From Pseudoalteromonas rhizosphaerae (GTDB lineage Bacteria; Pseudomonadota; Gammaproteobacteria; Enterobacterales; Alteromonadaceae): DNA of 64,000 nucleotides. Shown here one piece after another: positions 50,621-61,242 of the stretch (position 1 is its first letter; each line of letters starts with the position of its first letter). The stretch is from positions 1-64,000 of the forward strand of contig NZ_CABVLM010000003.1 of assembly GCF_902498845.1 (NCBI RefSeq). Reading direction: 5' to 3'. The notes below the pieces were generated by a model. That model worked only from the letters and a program-made list of their open reading frames with translations. It was not told where the DNA came from and did no database searches. The position numbers and the translations under genes are program-made.

Positions 50621-50995
50621 TTACAAAATAAACGCTGTTTTGGCAACCGCTAGCTTACCAATGAAGGCAATGACCACAGTCGTAACAACTAAAAACACAA
50701 TTTTTATACTGGTTTTTTGCTGTTTACTGGCAATAATACCCAGTGCAATATACGCCACTACAAGAATAATCTTTTCAAGCAGCCAGGTTTGTTCTAGTGG
50801 ATTAATTTTTGCAATAGCCATCAGCGCGAAGGCTGAAATAAGTAAAAACGTATCGGTTGCGTGACTACCAATAAATACCAATTTATTTTTAGCGATTGCA
50901 CCACTGCCGAGGCGAGAAAATGAACGTACATAAAATAGAACAATGCTTAAAACTGCAATTGCCATGTGTGTGTGTTTGACTGCTAAATAATCCAT
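50621..50995 (-). CDS. SirB2-family membrane protein (YchQ-like)
   Basis: A 124-residue protein with four membrane helices; start MDYLAVKHTHMAIAV and HATDTFLLISAF match SirB2. It stands between the HD-GYP gene and sirB1, in the conserved hemA-prfA-prmC-sirB2-sirB1-kdsA order. Function unknown. Confidence 0.87.
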   Translation of the reverse strand: MDYLAVKHTHMAIAVLSIVLFYVRSFSRLGSGAIAKNKLVFIGSHATDTFLLISAFALMAIAKINPLEQTWLLEKIILVVAYIALGIIASKQQKTSIKIVFLVVTTVVIAFIGKLAVAKTAFIL

Positions 50996-51106
50996 ATGCC
51001 CCTAACTACTCATTAATGTTAAAAAAGAAATTGTACCAATGTTGTTAAACATGCCTATTCTAATGCGTTAAATAACTCACCAGTTCAATGCACTGGGTAT
51101 TATTTT

Positions 51107-52648
51107 TTAATCTGGAAAACGCATTAAAATTTCTTCAAGCTCCGCTAGGTTGTCGTTAAATGCATCGACCAGTTTAGGCTCAAAGTGTTTGCCTTTTTGC
51201 TGATTGATTTCATTAACGACATCATCAAGCGTCCACGCTTCTTTGTAACAGCGTTTATGGCGCAGCGCATCATACACATCGGCAATCGCCACTATACGGC
51301 CAAAAATATGAATGTCTTCTCCTTGGATCCCTTGTGGGTAACCTGAACCATCCCATTTTTCATGGTGATCACGTGCAATTTGAGCACCTGCATTAACGAT
51401 TTCACGACGAGAATCTTGTAAGATGAGGTAACCTTTTTGAGTGTGCGTTTTCATGATGTCCCACTCTTCGGAGGTCAATTTACCCGGCTTATTTAAAATA
51501 GCATCAGGAATACCCACTTTTCCAACATCATGAAGTGGCGACGCTAAACGAACTAAGTCAGCCTCACGTTTCGATAAACCATACGCCAGTGCTAAAGTAT
51601 GACATATATGCGAAACCCGCTTAACATGATTGCCCGTTTCGGTTGAACGCTGCTCCAGAGCTTCGCTTAAACGAAGCACTAATTCTTGCTGAGTTGCTTC
51701 GACCTCGGATTGTAATTGCACATTCTCATACGCTAACTGTACATTTTGCGAAAATATTTCAATCAAATGGCGCTGTGTATCCGATAAGTCGTGTGGAATA
51801 CCGGATATAAAAAGCATTGAATTATGATTATGTTCGCTGCAACAGTATGCAAACAAATAATTGTCTTTATAAACAATGTTTTTATCTCTAAATGCTTGTT
51901 TACATGCTGATAGCTGCTCGGTATTTAATACCTCTTCAATTGCTTTACCTTCGCTGCGTTCAAAATCGCCTCGCCCAGAAAATACCACTAATTTATGCTG
52001 ATTATCTTGTGGGTTACCTGCCACTAAACTGGTGGCGTACATTGCTTGATCAACAGTGCCGAGCAACGATGTTAATTGTTGCATCACCCCTTCAATGAAA
52101 TGATCAAGTGAGTGCGCTGAAAAAATATCTCGAGATGCTTTAATGATTTTTTCAAGCCCTTGACGAGATTGTTCAATCGATAAAATATCGCGATAAGAAC
52201 GTAAGCTCGACATCACTACAGTAAATAGTTTTTGTGCGGTAAGTTCAGTTTTTGATTTGTAGTCATTGATATCATAATTAACAATAACTTGGCGCTCTGG
52301 CGCTTGGCCGGGTTGACCAGTACGAAGGATAATACGGATATGATTATTTTTAGCGACTTCACGAATATATTGTGCGACTTTCAAACCTGCATCGTCGGTT
52401 TCCATCACCACATCAAGCAGTACAATTGCAGCATCGGGATTATTATCTATTTGTACTTTAGCCTCAGCCCCTGAGTATGCACTAATAAACTCTAAACGCT
52501 TGTCTTGAAACTCAAAATCACTCAATGCCAGTTTCGTGACAGCATGAACTTCAGGCTCATCATCAACAATGATGACTTTCCATGTCCCCTTAACTACTTC
52601 ACTTTCTACATCTTGTGGTTCATCCGAAAACAAAAAATCATCCATCAT
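51107..52648 (-). CDS. Receiver/DUF3369/HD-GYP phosphodiesterase
   Basis: A 513-residue response regulator that probably degrades cyclic-di-GMP. The receiver domain (about 20-150) has the acidic DDE pocket and LLDVVM with the phosphorylated Asp. A DUF3369 domain (about 175-310) follows, then the HD-GYP domain with SPLHDVGKVGIPDAIL and RDHHEKWDGSGYPQG. All metal-site residues seem present. The ATG at 52648 is preceded by GAGG at 7 bases. It is inserted between prmC and sirB2. No cognate kinase is adjacent. Confidence 0.92.
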   Translation of the reverse strand: MMDDFLFSDEPQDVESEVVKGTWKVIIVDDEPEVHAVTKLALSDFEFQDKRLEFISAYSGAEAKVQIDNNPDAAIVLLDVVMETDDAGLKVAQYIREVAKNNHIRIILRTGQPGQAPERQVIVNYDINDYKSKTELTAQKLFTVVMSSLRSYRDILSIEQSRQGLEKIIKASRDIFSAHSLDHFIEGVMQQLTSLLGTVDQAMYATSLVAGNPQDNQHKLVVFSGRGDFERSEGKAIEEVLNTEQLSACKQAFRDKNIVYKDNYLFAYCCSEHNHNSMLFISGIPHDLSDTQRHLIEIFSQNVQLAYENVQLQSEVEATQQELVLRLSEALEQRSTETGNHVKRVSHICHTLALAYGLSKREADLVRLASPLHDVGKVGIPDAILNKPGKLTSEEWDIMKTHTQKGYLILQDSRREIVNAGAQIARDHHEKWDGSGYPQGIQGEDIHIFGRIVAIADVYDALRHKRCYKEAWTLDDVVNEINQQKGKHFEPKLVDAFNDNLAELEEILMRFPD

Positions 52649-52698
52649 ACTGAGTCCTCAAAGGCGTTTATTTTGCTCTCGCACTGTAATTGTTATAA

Positions 52699-53541
52699 TT
52701 ATCCCGGCCACTGTGCGAGCGTTACACGATCGTTATTTGCTAAATCTTTAACTGTAAGTATATTTGTATACGCCATTTGTGCAAAAAAACTATGCACTTT
52801 AGTACTTTGTTGATATCCATGCTCAATAACAAGGTAACCATTTGACGTTAAAAAATTGCGTGCTTGAGTAATAATATACTTTATATCAGCCATACCGTCA
52901 TCATCGGCAACTAACGCAGAAAGAGGTTCAAAACGAACGTCACCTTGATTTAAGTGAATATCATCATATTCAATATACGGCGGATTACTAACTATTAGAT
53001 CAAACTGTTGTGCTGTAACTTGGCTAAACCAATCACTTTGCACAAAGTCTACATTAATAAAGCCTAACCGCTGCTTATTTGTATTCGCAAGCGCTACAGC
53101 ATCAGCAACCCTATCAACCCCTGTGATTTGCCAAAGTGGCATTTCGCTGGCAAGTGCAAGCGCAATTGCACCAGTCCCAGTGCCTAAATCAAGCACTTTA
53201 GCGGCCACAGGTAAAGGCAAACTGAGCGTATATTCAACCAGTGTTTCGGTATCTGGGCGAGGGATCAGCGTAGTGGGATTAACCTGCAGTGGCAAACTCC
53301 AAAATTCACGCGTGCCCGTTATATGAGCAACTGGCTCACCTGTTAAGCGACGTTGACAATAACTTTCAAATAGCTGTTGTTGTTGCGGTGTTAACTTTTG
53401 TTCTGGCCAGCTAAATAAGTAGCTACGTGGTTTTTGTAATACGTCGAGCAATAATACTTGAGCGTCTAATTTAGCACTATCGCTGCTACTTTGCAGCAGC
53501 AAAGTAGCACGCGAAACAGCACTTTCAATCGTGTCGGTCAC
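52699..53541 (-). CDS. prmC: Release factor glutamine methyltransferase PrmC
   Basis: PrmC methylates the Gln of the GGQ motif in release factors 1 and 2. The 280-residue protein has an N-terminal helical domain, the SAM motif LDLGTGTGAIAL (about 118-129) and the substrate NPPY (about 186-189). The start is GTG, two bases after the prfA stop, so it is translated right after its substrate. E. coli PrmC has 277 residues. Confidence 0.95.
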   Translation of the reverse strand: MTDTIESAVSRATLLLQSSSDSAKLDAQVLLLDVLQKPRSYLFSWPEQKLTPQQQQLFESYCQRRLTGEPVAHITGTREFWSLPLQVNPTTLIPRPDTETLVEYTLSLPLPVAAKVLDLGTGTGAIALALASEMPLWQITGVDRVADAVALANTNKQRLGFINVDFVQSDWFSQVTAQQFDLIVSNPPYIEYDDIHLNQGDVRFEPLSALVADDDGMADIKYIITQARNFLTSNGYLVIEHGYQQSTKVHSFFAQMAYTNILTVKDLANNDRVTLAQWPG

Positions 53542-53543
53542 GA

Positions 53544-54629
53544 TTACTCATCACCCATAGCGGCTAGTAAATCAGCCTGATGCTCTTGCATTAGCGGCTC
53601 AATCACACAACCTAAGTCGCCGGCAACTACCTCATTTAAACGGTATAAAGTGAGATTGATACGGTGATCTGTAATACGTCCTTGCGGATAGTTATAAGTA
53701 CGAATACGTTCCGAACGGTCACCGCTACCGACTAAGTTACGACGCTCTGATGCTTCAGCCGCGTGGCGTTTTTCATCTTCCGCTTGTTGTAGACGTGCAG
53801 CAAGCACTGACATCGCTTTCGCGCGATTTTTATGCTGTGAACGTTCATCTTGACACTCAACCACGACACCTGTTGGTAAGTGGGTAATACGAATTGCCGA
53901 GTCAGTTTTATTAACGTGCTGACCACCGGCACCTGAGGCACGGAACGTATCAACTTTAATATCAGCGGTATTAATTTGAATCGCTTCAGCTTCTGGCACT
54001 TCAGCCATTACCGCAACAGTACACGCAGAGGTATGTACTCGTCCTTGCGATTCAGTTTCTGGCACACGTTGTACCCGGTGAGCACCAGATTCAAACTTCA
54101 ATTGCCCGTACACGCCTTCACCACTAATGTTAGCAATGACTTCTTTGTAACCACCGTGCTCACCTTCATTGGTGCTCACAATCTCTACTTTCCACTTTTT
54201 AGTTTCAGCATAACGGGTATACATACGGAATAAATCACCAGCAAAAATGGCTGCTTCATCGCCCCCCGTGCCGGCACGTACTTCTAAAAACACATTATTA
54301 TTGTCGCGCGGATCTTTTGGTAGCATCAACACTTGTATTTGATCTTCGATAGCAAGGATTTGCGCTTTGGCTTCTTTGTATTCTTCTTGCGCCATCTCAC
54401 GCATATCAGGATCCGAATCCTTTAGCATTTCTTCTGCTGTAGCAACATCATCTTGTGTTTGCTGATAGCCTAAAAATGCTTTAACAATTTCTTCCAACTC
54501 AGAATATTCTTTTGAAAGCGCACGAAAACGATTTTGGTCGCTAATAACTGACGGATCACTTAGCAGCGCTTGTACTTCTTCATAACGCTCTACTAAGGTT
54601 TCTAACTTACGATAAACGGACTCTTTCAT
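53544..54629 (-). CDS. prfA: Peptide chain release factor 1
   Basis: RF1 terminates translation at UAA and UAG. The 361-residue protein carries the codon-recognition loop region with [18 protein letters not shown] and the GGQ motif [10 protein letters not shown]. The ATG at 54629 gives [10 protein letters not shown], as in E. coli (360); the longer frame to 54650 overlaps hemA and begins with a TTG. The start overlaps the end of hemA. Confidence 0.97.
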   Translation of the reverse strand: MKESVYRKLETLVERYEEVQALLSDPSVISDQNRFRALSKEYSELEEIVKAFLGYQQTQDDVATAEEMLKDSDPDMREMAQEEYKEAKAQILAIEDQIQVLMLPKDPRDNNNVFLEVRAGTGGDEAAIFAGDLFRMYTRYAETKKWKVEIVSTNEGEHGGYKEVIANISGEGVYGQLKFESGAHRVQRVPETESQGRVHTSACTVAVMAEVPEAEAIQINTADIKVDTFRASGAGGQHVNKTDSAIRITHLPTGVVVECQDERSQHKNRAKAMSVLAARLQQAEDEKRHAAEASERRNLVGSGDRSERIRTYNYPQGRITDHRINLTLYRLNEVVAGDLGCVIEPLMQEHQADLLAAMGDE

Positions 54630-54636
54630 GTAACTG

Positions 54637-55893
54637 CTATTCCTGCTCAATACCTAACATTTTCTTTAATTGGCTTAACTGAGCAACTTCACCTTTTTTA
54701 GCCGCATCTTGAATTGCACGGGTAGGCGCGTGCATTAGGCGGTTGGTTAACTTGTTGGCCAGCTCTAAAATAATTTTTTCTGCGTCTTTACCGGTGTTTA
54801 ATTGGCTTATTGCCTTATCAACCAGCTCAGACTTAATATCGTGTACATCTTGGCGATAAGAGCGGATCAGATCGACAGAGTCGAGTGAACGCATCCACAT
54901 CACAAATTCCGCACAGCGCTGGGTAATAATCACTTGCGCTTCATCGGCGGCTTGTTCTCTTGAAGCGATATTTTCGCTTACTATTGCCTGTAAGTCATCA
55001 ACCGAATACAAATAGGCCGCATCTAATTCACCAACTTGGCTTTCAATATCGCGCGGTACTGCAATATCAATAAATAACATTGGCTTATTACGACGTTGTT
55101 TTAGCGCTTGTTCAACTACCCCTTTACCAATAATTGGCAAAGTACTTGCTGTCGAACTGATCACTATATCCGCCTGATGTAAGCGTTCAGGTAACTGCGC
55201 TAACGCAATAACGTCGGCATTAACATCTTCTGCCAGTAGGCGTGCACGCTCTATGGTGCGATTCGCCACGGTGATCTGCTGTGGTTCATTTTGATATAGA
55301 TGTTTCGCTACCAGCTCAATTGTTTCCCCGGCACCAATTAATAGCACTTTGGTTTTATCTAACTTGCCATATATATGTTTAGCTAAATTAACCGCAGCAT
55401 AAGCAACAGACACCGCACTGGCGCCTATATCGGTTTCCGTTCTTACTTGTTTTGCTACCGAAAAGGTTTTTTGAAATAACCGGTCAAATACCACACTCAC
55501 CGAATTGTGATTTTTGGCGCTATTATAAGCTTGCTTTATTTGACCAAGAATTTGCGGTTCACCTAGCACCAAAGAATCTAGGCCACATGACACACGCATT
55601 AAATGATTGATAGCATCATTATCTTGATGACAATATACATTACTGCTCAGTTCGTATTCATCCAAACCGTGGAAACTAGCTAACCATTGCAACAGTATTT
55701 GGGAATTTTGCTGAGCGAGGCTACAATAGATTTCTGTTCGGTTACATGTGGACACAATAACCGCTTCATTAAACTGATCGTGATCGCTCAGTTGCTGTAA
55801 TGCTTCTGACAATTGCTCAGGCGAAAAGGCAACCTTTTCGCGTAATTCTACAGATGCGGTTTTATGATTAATACCAAGTGCTACTATGGTCAT
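54637..55893 (-). CDS. hemA: Glutamyl-tRNA reductase
   Basis: HemA reduces Glu-tRNA to glutamate-1-semialdehyde, the first step of heme synthesis. The 418 residues (same as E. coli) have catalytic Cys50 in STCNRTEIY, the NADPH domain ([12 protein letters not shown]) and the C-terminal dimerisation helix. The ATG at 55893 gives [13 protein letters not shown]. It is divergent from lolB and the first gene of the leftward operon. Confidence 0.97.
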   Translation of the reverse strand: MTIVALGINHKTASVELREKVAFSPEQLSEALQQLSDHDQFNEAVIVSTCNRTEIYCSLAQQNSQILLQWLASFHGLDEYELSSNVYCHQDNDAINHLMRVSCGLDSLVLGEPQILGQIKQAYNSAKNHNSVSVVFDRLFQKTFSVAKQVRTETDIGASAVSVAYAAVNLAKHIYGKLDKTKVLLIGAGETIELVAKHLYQNEPQQITVANRTIERARLLAEDVNADVIALAQLPERLHQADIVISSTASTLPIIGKGVVEQALKQRRNKPMLFIDIAVPRDIESQVGELDAAYLYSVDDLQAIVSENIASREQAADEAQVIITQRCAEFVMWMRSLDSVDLIRSYRQDVHDIKSELVDKAISQLNTGKDAEKIILELANKLTNRLMHAPTRAIQDAAKKGEVAQLSQLKKMLGIEQE

Positions 55894-55955
55894 ATGTGCC
55901 AAATATTGCTAAGCCGTGCTCGAAAGACGATAATTTTACCAAAAATCAGCGGAAT

Positions 55956-56564
55956 ATGGAAAGTAAGGAACGACATTTGATTCGACTATATTTGATTTTA
56001 CTCATATTTTTTTTATTTTTAAGTGGTTGTGCGCAGCAAATTAGCCCTCAAACAGCTCTTTATGACGATTGGAAGTCGCAATTATCACAACAAACCAATT
56101 GGCAAGTTGAAGGAAAACTGGCTTTTATTAGTCCAGATGAACGCCAATCAGCAAACTTAAATTGGCAACAACAAGAACAGTTAAACCAACTTATTTTAAC
56201 TAGTTTTATCGGTACCCGTGTTTTAGCATTAACACAAAATACTAACGGCGCTGAACTTGAATACGATGATCACATTTACCATGACATTAATGCATCGCGC
56301 CTGCTTGCTAGGCTCACTGGTTTTAATATACCGATGGACAGCGCCGATAATTGGTTAAAAGGCACTGTTGACGATCCAAGTTTGCAAGTTGATGAACTAG
56401 GCCGAGCAAAAAATGTAACTTGGCACGCACCCGATGGCGATCAATGGCAAATAAGCTACGCTGATTACCAACAATACGCCGGATTTTGGTTACCTAAAAA
56501 GCTCACGTTAAAACACCAAGATATTAAAATAAAAATTCAACTTTACGAGTGGCACTTTAACTAA
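55956..56564 (+). CDS. lolB: Outer-membrane lipoprotein localisation protein LolB
   Basis: LolB receives lipoproteins from LolA at the outer membrane. The lipobox is LSGC, with the Cys about 23 residues into the longer form, followed by a domain with W-rich beta strands (WQVEGKLAFISPDERQSANLNW). The ATG at 55956 gives 202 residues; a TTG at 55977 with AAGGA 7 bases upstream would also be a good start. It is divergent from hemA, and ispE follows directly. Confidence 0.9.
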   Translation: MESKERHLIRLYLILLIFFLFLSGCAQQISPQTALYDDWKSQLSQQTNWQVEGKLAFISPDERQSANLNWQQQEQLNQLILTSFIGTRVLALTQNTNGAELEYDDHIYHDINASRLLARLTGFNIPMDSADNWLKGTVDDPSLQVDELGRAKNVTWHAPDGDQWQISYADYQQYAGFWLPKKLTLKHQDIKIKIQLYEWHFN

Positions 56565-56565
56565 C

Positions 56566-57423
56566 ATGACTACGCGCACTATGACTTCATTTTCGTTATT
56601 GGCTCCTGCCAAGCTCAATTTATTTTTACACATTAATGGCCGTCGTGAAGATGGCTATCATGAACTGGAAACCTTATTTACTTTTTTAAATTATGGCGAT
56701 CAACTCACATTTACTTTGACTGAAACAACTGAAATTGAAGTCACTGGTGACACCACCGATATCCCCCTAAAAGATAATTTGATCTATAAAGCAGCCGTTT
56801 TATTACAAAAACACACAAATTCCCTTTTTGGCGCAAAAATAAATTTAACTAAAATATTACCCATGGGAGGCGGCGTTGGTGGTGGTTCTTCAGATGCGGC
56901 CAGCACACTTTTAGCGCTTAATAAATTATGGCAATGCCAGTTATCACTGTCTGAATTAGCAGCGCTTGGCGTGCAGTTAGGCGCAGATGTGCCGGTGTTC
57001 ATTAACGGCAAAAGCGCCCTAGCTCAAGGCATTGGCGAGAAGTTAGTAAATGTAGAGCTGCCATCAAAATGGTATTGTGTAGTGCATCCAAGTGAACATG
57101 TCAGCACCGCGAAAATTTTTACTCACCCAGATTTAAAACGCAATACACCGAAGCTAAAAGGCCACTGGCAGCAACAAACATTAGCCAACGATTGCGAGCC
57201 TTTAGTTAAAAAGCTCTGCCCTGAGGTTGAAAAGACCCTCCAGTGGTTGCTAAAATACGCTCCGTCGAAGATGACTGGCACAGGTTCATGCTGTTTTGTT
57301 GAATTTGCCACGCAAAAAGAAGCGCAACATGTTCTTGAAAATCTCCCCCATAACTGGGACGGTTTTATTGCCAGCAGCGTTAATATCTCTCCTGCTCATA
57401 CGCAGTTGGACGCTATACATTGA
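56566..57423 (+). CDS. ispE: 4-diphosphocytidyl-2-C-methyl-D-erythritol kinase
   Basis: IspE is the GHMP kinase of the MEP isoprenoid pathway. The 285 residues start near LAPAKLNLFLHI, contain the ATP loop PMGGGVGGGSSDAA, and end in the GSCCFVEF-type glycine-rich region. Catalytic Asp is in LGADVPVF. The ATG at 56566 follows the lolB stop by one base; a second ATG at 56581 also gives the full domain. Order lolB-ispE-prs is conserved. Confidence 0.96.
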   Translation: MTTRTMTSFSLLAPAKLNLFLHINGRREDGYHELETLFTFLNYGDQLTFTLTETTEIEVTGDTTDIPLKDNLIYKAAVLLQKHTNSLFGAKINLTKILPMGGGVGGGSSDAASTLLALNKLWQCQLSLSELAALGVQLGADVPVFINGKSALAQGIGEKLVNVELPSKWYCVVHPSEHVSTAKIFTHPDLKRNTPKLKGHWQQQTLANDCEPLVKKLCPEVEKTLQWLLKYAPSKMTGTGSCCFVEFATQKEAQHVLENLPHNWDGFIASSVNISPAHTQLDAIH

Positions 57424-57522
57424 AGCAATGAAGTAACGTACAAGTAAATAAAGTTTAAGTTAATAAGCTATACTTTTTTATCGCTTATTAGTCCAAAAAT
57501 TCAGTGCCTGAGGAACCCTACC

Positions 57523-58470
57523 GTGCCTGACATGAAGCTCTTCGCTGGTAACGCAACACCTGAGTTAGCTCAAAAAGTTGCAAAACGTTTATATATTGAA
57601 GTTGGCGATGCTGTTGTTGGCCGTTTTAGCGACGGTGAGATCAGTGTTCAAATTAACGAAAATGTTCGTGGCTCGGATGTTTTTATTGTGCAATCAACCT
57701 GTGCCCCTACTAACGATAACTTGATGGAGCTTATTGTAATGGTTGATGCCTTACGTCGTGCATCTGCAGGTCGTATAACAGCCGTCATTCCTTATTTTGG
57801 TTATGCACGTCAAGATCGCCGCGTGCGCTCTGCTCGCGTACCAATCACAGCAAAAGTTGTTGCCGATTTCTTATCAAGTGTAGGTGTTGACCGAGTTCTA
57901 ACGGTTGATTTACACGCTGAGCAAATCCAAGGCTTCTTTGATGTACCAGTTGATAATGTGTTCGGTAGCCCAGTGCTACTTGAAGATATGAAAGAGCGTC
58001 AATTTGATGATGTTGTTGTTGTATCACCTGATATCGGCGGTGTAGTTCGTGCCCGTGCTATTGCTAAGTTATTAAACGATACCGATCTTGCCATTATTGA
58101 TAAGCGTCGCCCACAAGCGAATGTTTCTCAAGTAATGCATATTATTGGTGACGTTGAAGGCCGTGACTGTATCATCGTTGATGATATGATCGATACTGGC
58201 GGTACCTTATGTAAAGCAGCTGAAGCACTTAAAGAACATGGTGCTAAGCGAGTATTCGCTTACGCTACTCACCCTGTACTTTCTGGCCAAGCAGTAGAAA
58301 ACATTCGTAACTCAGTAATTGATGAAGTGATTGTAACTGACTCAATTCCACTGTCTGCTGAATTAAAAGCAATTGATAAAATTAAAGTGTTAACACTTGC
58401 AGACATGTTAGCTGAAACAATTCGCCGTATCAGCAATGAAGAATCTATTTCAGCGATGTTTGAACACTAA
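57523..58470 (+). CDS. prs: Ribose-phosphate pyrophosphokinase (PRPP synthetase)
   Basis: Prs makes PRPP for nucleotide, His and Trp synthesis. The 315 residues are nearly identical to E. coli over long stretches ([41 protein letters not shown]). The GTG start with GAGG upstream gives [10 protein letters not shown], as in E. coli. It is an independent transcript ended by the hairpin at 58502. Confidence 0.98.
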   Translation: MPDMKLFAGNATPELAQKVAKRLYIEVGDAVVGRFSDGEISVQINENVRGSDVFIVQSTCAPTNDNLMELIVMVDALRRASAGRITAVIPYFGYARQDRRVRSARVPITAKVVADFLSSVGVDRVLTVDLHAEQIQGFFDVPVDNVFGSPVLLEDMKERQFDDVVVVSPDIGGVVRARAIAKLLNDTDLAIIDKRRPQANVSQVMHIIGDVEGRDCIIVDDMIDTGGTLCKAAEALKEHGAKRVFAYATHPVLSGQAVENIRNSVIDEVIVTDSIPLSAELKAIDKIKVLTLADMLAETIRRISNEESISAMFEH

Positions 58471-58501
58471 ACTTGGTTTAGTTAAAATATCCTGATGTAA
58501 T

Positions 58502-58527
58502 AAAGCGCCTCGTTGGCGCTTTTTTTA
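58502..58527 (+). terminator. Terminator of prs
   Basis: AAAGCGCC pairs with GGCGCTTT around TCGTT and is followed by five T residues, 31 bases after the prs stop. Confidence 0.9.
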
Positions 58528-58556
58528 TGTATCGTGTTTCTTTTAATTAGTCGCAG

Positions 58557-58565
58557 TGGTATGAT
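58557..58565 (+). promoter_or_regulatory. Probable extended -10 promoter of rplY
   Basis: TGGTATGAT is an extended -10 element just after the prs terminator and just before the rplY leader hairpin. No clear -35 is seen. Confidence 0.5.
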
Positions 58566-58580
58566 AGCGCGCCTTTTGGC

Positions 58581-58605
58581 TAGGGACCTTGGTCGCAAAG
58601 GCCCT
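58581..58605 (+). promoter_or_regulatory. rplY leader hairpin
   Basis: TAGGG-a-CCTT pairs with AAGG-CCCTA around a 7-base loop, 26 bases before the rplY start. In E. coli rplY is known to be autogenously regulated by L25; this stem may be the corresponding leader here. This is inference from position and structure. Confidence 0.5.
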
Positions 58606-58630
58606 ACACTATTTAATTATTGGAGACATC

Positions 58631-59236
58631 ATGTCTAACGAAACTTATACATTTAATGCAGAATTACGCACAGCTACGGGTACAGGTGCGAGCCGCCGCC
58701 TACGTCGTGAAGATAAAATCCCTGCGATACTTTACGGTGCTGACAAAGAAGCTGCATCACTTACTTTTGAACACAAAGATATTATCAAAGCACAAGAAAG
58801 TGAAGGTTTTTACACTCACATCCTTACTCTTGATATCGCTGGTGAAAAAGTTGAAGCTATCCTTAAAGATATCCAACGTCACCCGTTCAAGCCTAAAATC
58901 ACTCACCTTGATTTCCAACGTGTAGATGCTACTCACAAACTTAACACTAAAGTACCAGTTCACTTCATCGGTGAAGAAGCGGTAACTAAAGCGGGTAACA
59001 CTGTAGTTCACCAATTAACAGAAATCGAAATCACGTGTCTTCCTAAGTCACTTCCTGAATTCGTAGAAGTTGACGTAGCTGGCCTAGTTGCTGGTGACTC
59101 AATACACATCTCTGACGTTAAACTTCCAGCAGGTGTTTCATCTGTTGATTTAGCGAAAGGTGCTGATCACGACCAGTCTATCGTAACTATCAAAGCTAAC
59201 AAAGCTGCGCCAGTTGAAGACGAAGCTGCAGAATAA
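58631..59236 (+). CDS. rplY: 50S ribosomal protein L25 (CTC-type)
   Basis: L25 binds 5S rRNA. The 201-residue protein has the L25 domain (about 1-90, [19 protein letters not shown]) and a C-terminal CTC/TL5 beta domain, which the 94-residue E. coli L25 lacks. The ATG at 58631 is preceded by GGAG, giving [12 protein letters not shown]; the frame before it is not coding. pth follows. Confidence 0.96.
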   Translation: MSNETYTFNAELRTATGTGASRRLRREDKIPAILYGADKEAASLTFEHKDIIKAQESEGFYTHILTLDIAGEKVEAILKDIQRHPFKPKITHLDFQRVDATHKLNTKVPVHFIGEEAVTKAGNTVVHQLTEIEITCLPKSLPEFVEVDVAGLVAGDSIHISDVKLPAGVSSVDLAKGADHDQSIVTIKANKAAPVEDEAAE

Positions 59237-59253
59237 ATTTTAAGGTTTGCACC

Positions 59254-59838
59254 TTGAATTCTATTCAAATGCTTGTGGGCCTGGCTAATCCAGGCCCCGA
59301 ATACGCAAACACACGCCACAATGCAGGTGCTTGGTTCATCGAGCAACTCGCTGCACGCTACAACTGTACGCTAAAACACGATCCTAAGTATCACGGCCTT
59401 ACCGGCAAAGTGATCATCCAAGGTCAAGAATTCAAATTACTGATCCCTACTACTTATATGAATTTAAGTGGTAAAGCTGTCGGTAGTTTAGCCAACTTTT
59501 TCAAAATTCCTGTTGAGAGCATTCTAGTTGCCCATGACGAAATGGATTTAGAACCCGGTGTTGCCAAATTAAAAAAAGGTGGCGGACACGGTGGCCATAA
59601 TGGTTTAAAAGACATTATTGCAAAGATGGCAAATCAAAAAGATTTCATGCGTTTGCGCGTTGGCATAGGTCATCCAGGACACCGTGAAATGGTGACCGGA
59701 TGGGTGCTTGGAAAAGCAGCCAAAGAAGACCAAGAGAAAATGGATGCCGCAGTAGATGAAGCAGTTCGTTGTATGGAAATACTTGCAAAAGACGGTGTGT
59801 TAAAAGCACAAAACAGACTACATTCGTTTAAGCCATAA
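59254..59838 (+). CDS. pth: Peptidyl-tRNA hydrolase
   Basis: Pth releases peptides from stalled peptidyl-tRNA. The 194 residues (as E. coli) contain catalytic His22 (TRHNAGAW) and VAHDEMDL with Asp. The start is an unusual TTG, supported by AAGG at 8 bases and by matching length; the next ATG, five codons on, has no ribosome-binding site. rplY-pth-ychF form an operon. Confidence 0.96.
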   Translation: MNSIQMLVGLANPGPEYANTRHNAGAWFIEQLAARYNCTLKHDPKYHGLTGKVIIQGQEFKLLIPTTYMNLSGKAVGSLANFFKIPVESILVAHDEMDLEPGVAKLKKGGGHGGHNGLKDIIAKMANQKDFMRLRVGIGHPGHREMVTGWVLGKAAKEDQEKMDAAVDEAVRCMEILAKDGVLKAQNRLHSFKP

Positions 59839-59872
59839 TTGGTTAAGCGGATCTAAACAAGGTATCTTAACT

Positions 59873-60964
59873 ATGGGTTTCAAATGTGGCATCGTCGGTT
59901 TGCCTAATGTTGGTAAATCAACACTTTTCAATGCATTAACCAAAGCGGGTATTGAAGCCGCTAACTTTCCTTTTTGTACCATCGAGCCAAATACGGGCGT
60001 GGTACCGGTGCCAGATCCTCGTCTAGACGAACTTGCAAAGATTGTAAAACCGCAACGTATTCTTACAACGAGTATGGAATTTGTGGATATTGCGGGTCTT
60101 GTAAAAGGCGCATCGAAAGGGGAAGGTCTTGGTAACCAGTTTTTAGCTAACATTCGTGAAACCGATGCAATTGGCCACGTAGTGCGCTGCTTTGAAGATG
60201 ACAACATCATTCACGTTGCAGGTACCATTGATCCTGCTGATGATATTGATGTGATCAACACCGAGTTAGTACTTGCTGATATGGATAGCGCTGAAAAAGC
60301 CCTTTTCCGTAACGCGAAAAAAGCCAAAGGTGGCGATAAAGACGCAAAAGAACAAAATGCCGTACTTGAAAAAGTAAAAGTACACCTTGATGAAGGCTTA
60401 ACTTTACGTTCTTTAGCATTAACTAAAGAAGAAAAAGCGGCTATTAGCTCTGTTAACTTCTTAACAATCAAACCAACTATGTACATTGCTAACGTAGCTG
60501 AAGATGGTTTTGAAAATAACCCATATCTTGACCGTGTACGTGAAATTGCTGCTGCTGAAGATGCTGTTGTTGTGCCTGTATGTGCCGCGATTGAATCTGA
60601 GCTTTCGGAACTAGATGAAGAAGATAAACTTGAGTTTATGGCCGATCTTGGTCTGGATGAGCCAGGTTTGAATCTAGTGATCCGTGGTGGTTATGAGTTA
60701 CTTCATTTACAAACCTACTTTACTGCAGGTGTAAAAGAAGTACGTGCATGGACAATCCCAGTAGGTGCAACTGCGCCACAAGCTGCAGGTAAAATCCACA
60801 CTGACTTTGAGCGTGGCTTTATCCGTGCACAGACCATCGCTTTTGATGACTACATCGCCTATAAAGGTGAAAGTGGTGCAAAAGAAGCAGGTAAGATGCG
60901 CCAAGAAGGCAAAGAATACATAGTTAAAGATGGCGATGTAATGAACTTCTTGTTCAATGTTTAA
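59873..60964 (+). CDS. ychF: Ribosome-associated ATPase YchF
   Basis: YchF (OLA1 family) is a P-loop ATPase linked to translation and stress. The 363 residues (as E. coli) have [14 protein letters not shown] (Walker A), the [17 protein letters not shown] switch region, and a C-terminal TGS domain. The Obg-like NKxD is changed to NVAE, typical of ATP specificity in YchF. It is the last gene of the operon, ended by the hairpin at 61003. Confidence 0.97.
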   Translation: MGFKCGIVGLPNVGKSTLFNALTKAGIEAANFPFCTIEPNTGVVPVPDPRLDELAKIVKPQRILTTSMEFVDIAGLVKGASKGEGLGNQFLANIRETDAIGHVVRCFEDDNIIHVAGTIDPADDIDVINTELVLADMDSAEKALFRNAKKAKGGDKDAKEQNAVLEKVKVHLDEGLTLRSLALTKEEKAAISSVNFLTIKPTMYIANVAEDGFENNPYLDRVREIAAAEDAVVVPVCAAIESELSELDEEDKLEFMADLGLDEPGLNLVIRGGYELLHLQTYFTAGVKEVRAWTIPVGATAPQAAGKIHTDFERGFIRAQTIAFDDYIAYKGESGAKEAGKMRQEGKEYIVKDGDVMNFLFNV

Positions 60965-61002
60965 CACCATCCCAGTGTGACCTATCACCTTTAGTGATTT
61001 TT

Positions 61003-61030
61003 AAAGGCTCGTTTTTACGAGCCTTTTTTA
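61003..61030 (+). terminator. Terminator of ychF
   Basis: AAAGGCTCGT pairs with ACGAGCCTTT around TTTT and is followed by four T residues. Confidence 0.9.
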
Positions 61031-61174
61031 TTTTTGCACTATCATTAAATATCAGCTGTTGTGAATAAGTCACAATAAAGCAGTTAAAAAAACACCATTT
61101 TTATTAAAATTTAGCCTGTTAGCCTATTTTTCCCGCAAACAAACCAAGATACGTGTTTTTTTGCAAAAAAGGTG

Positions 61175-61203
61175 TTGACGGATTTGGGTCATATCAGCAT
61201 AAT
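61175..61203 (+). promoter_or_regulatory. Promoter of the Met/Leu/Gln tRNA array
   Basis: TTGACG (61175-61180) and CATAAT (61198-61203) are 17 bases apart. The GC-rich ACGCCCCGCAC follows the -10, a discriminator like the other tRNA promoters here. It lies about 40 bases before the first tRNA-Met. Confidence 0.8.
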
Positions 61204-61242
61204 ACGCCCCGCACTCAGCGATGAAGTGCTAACAAAAAAGAT

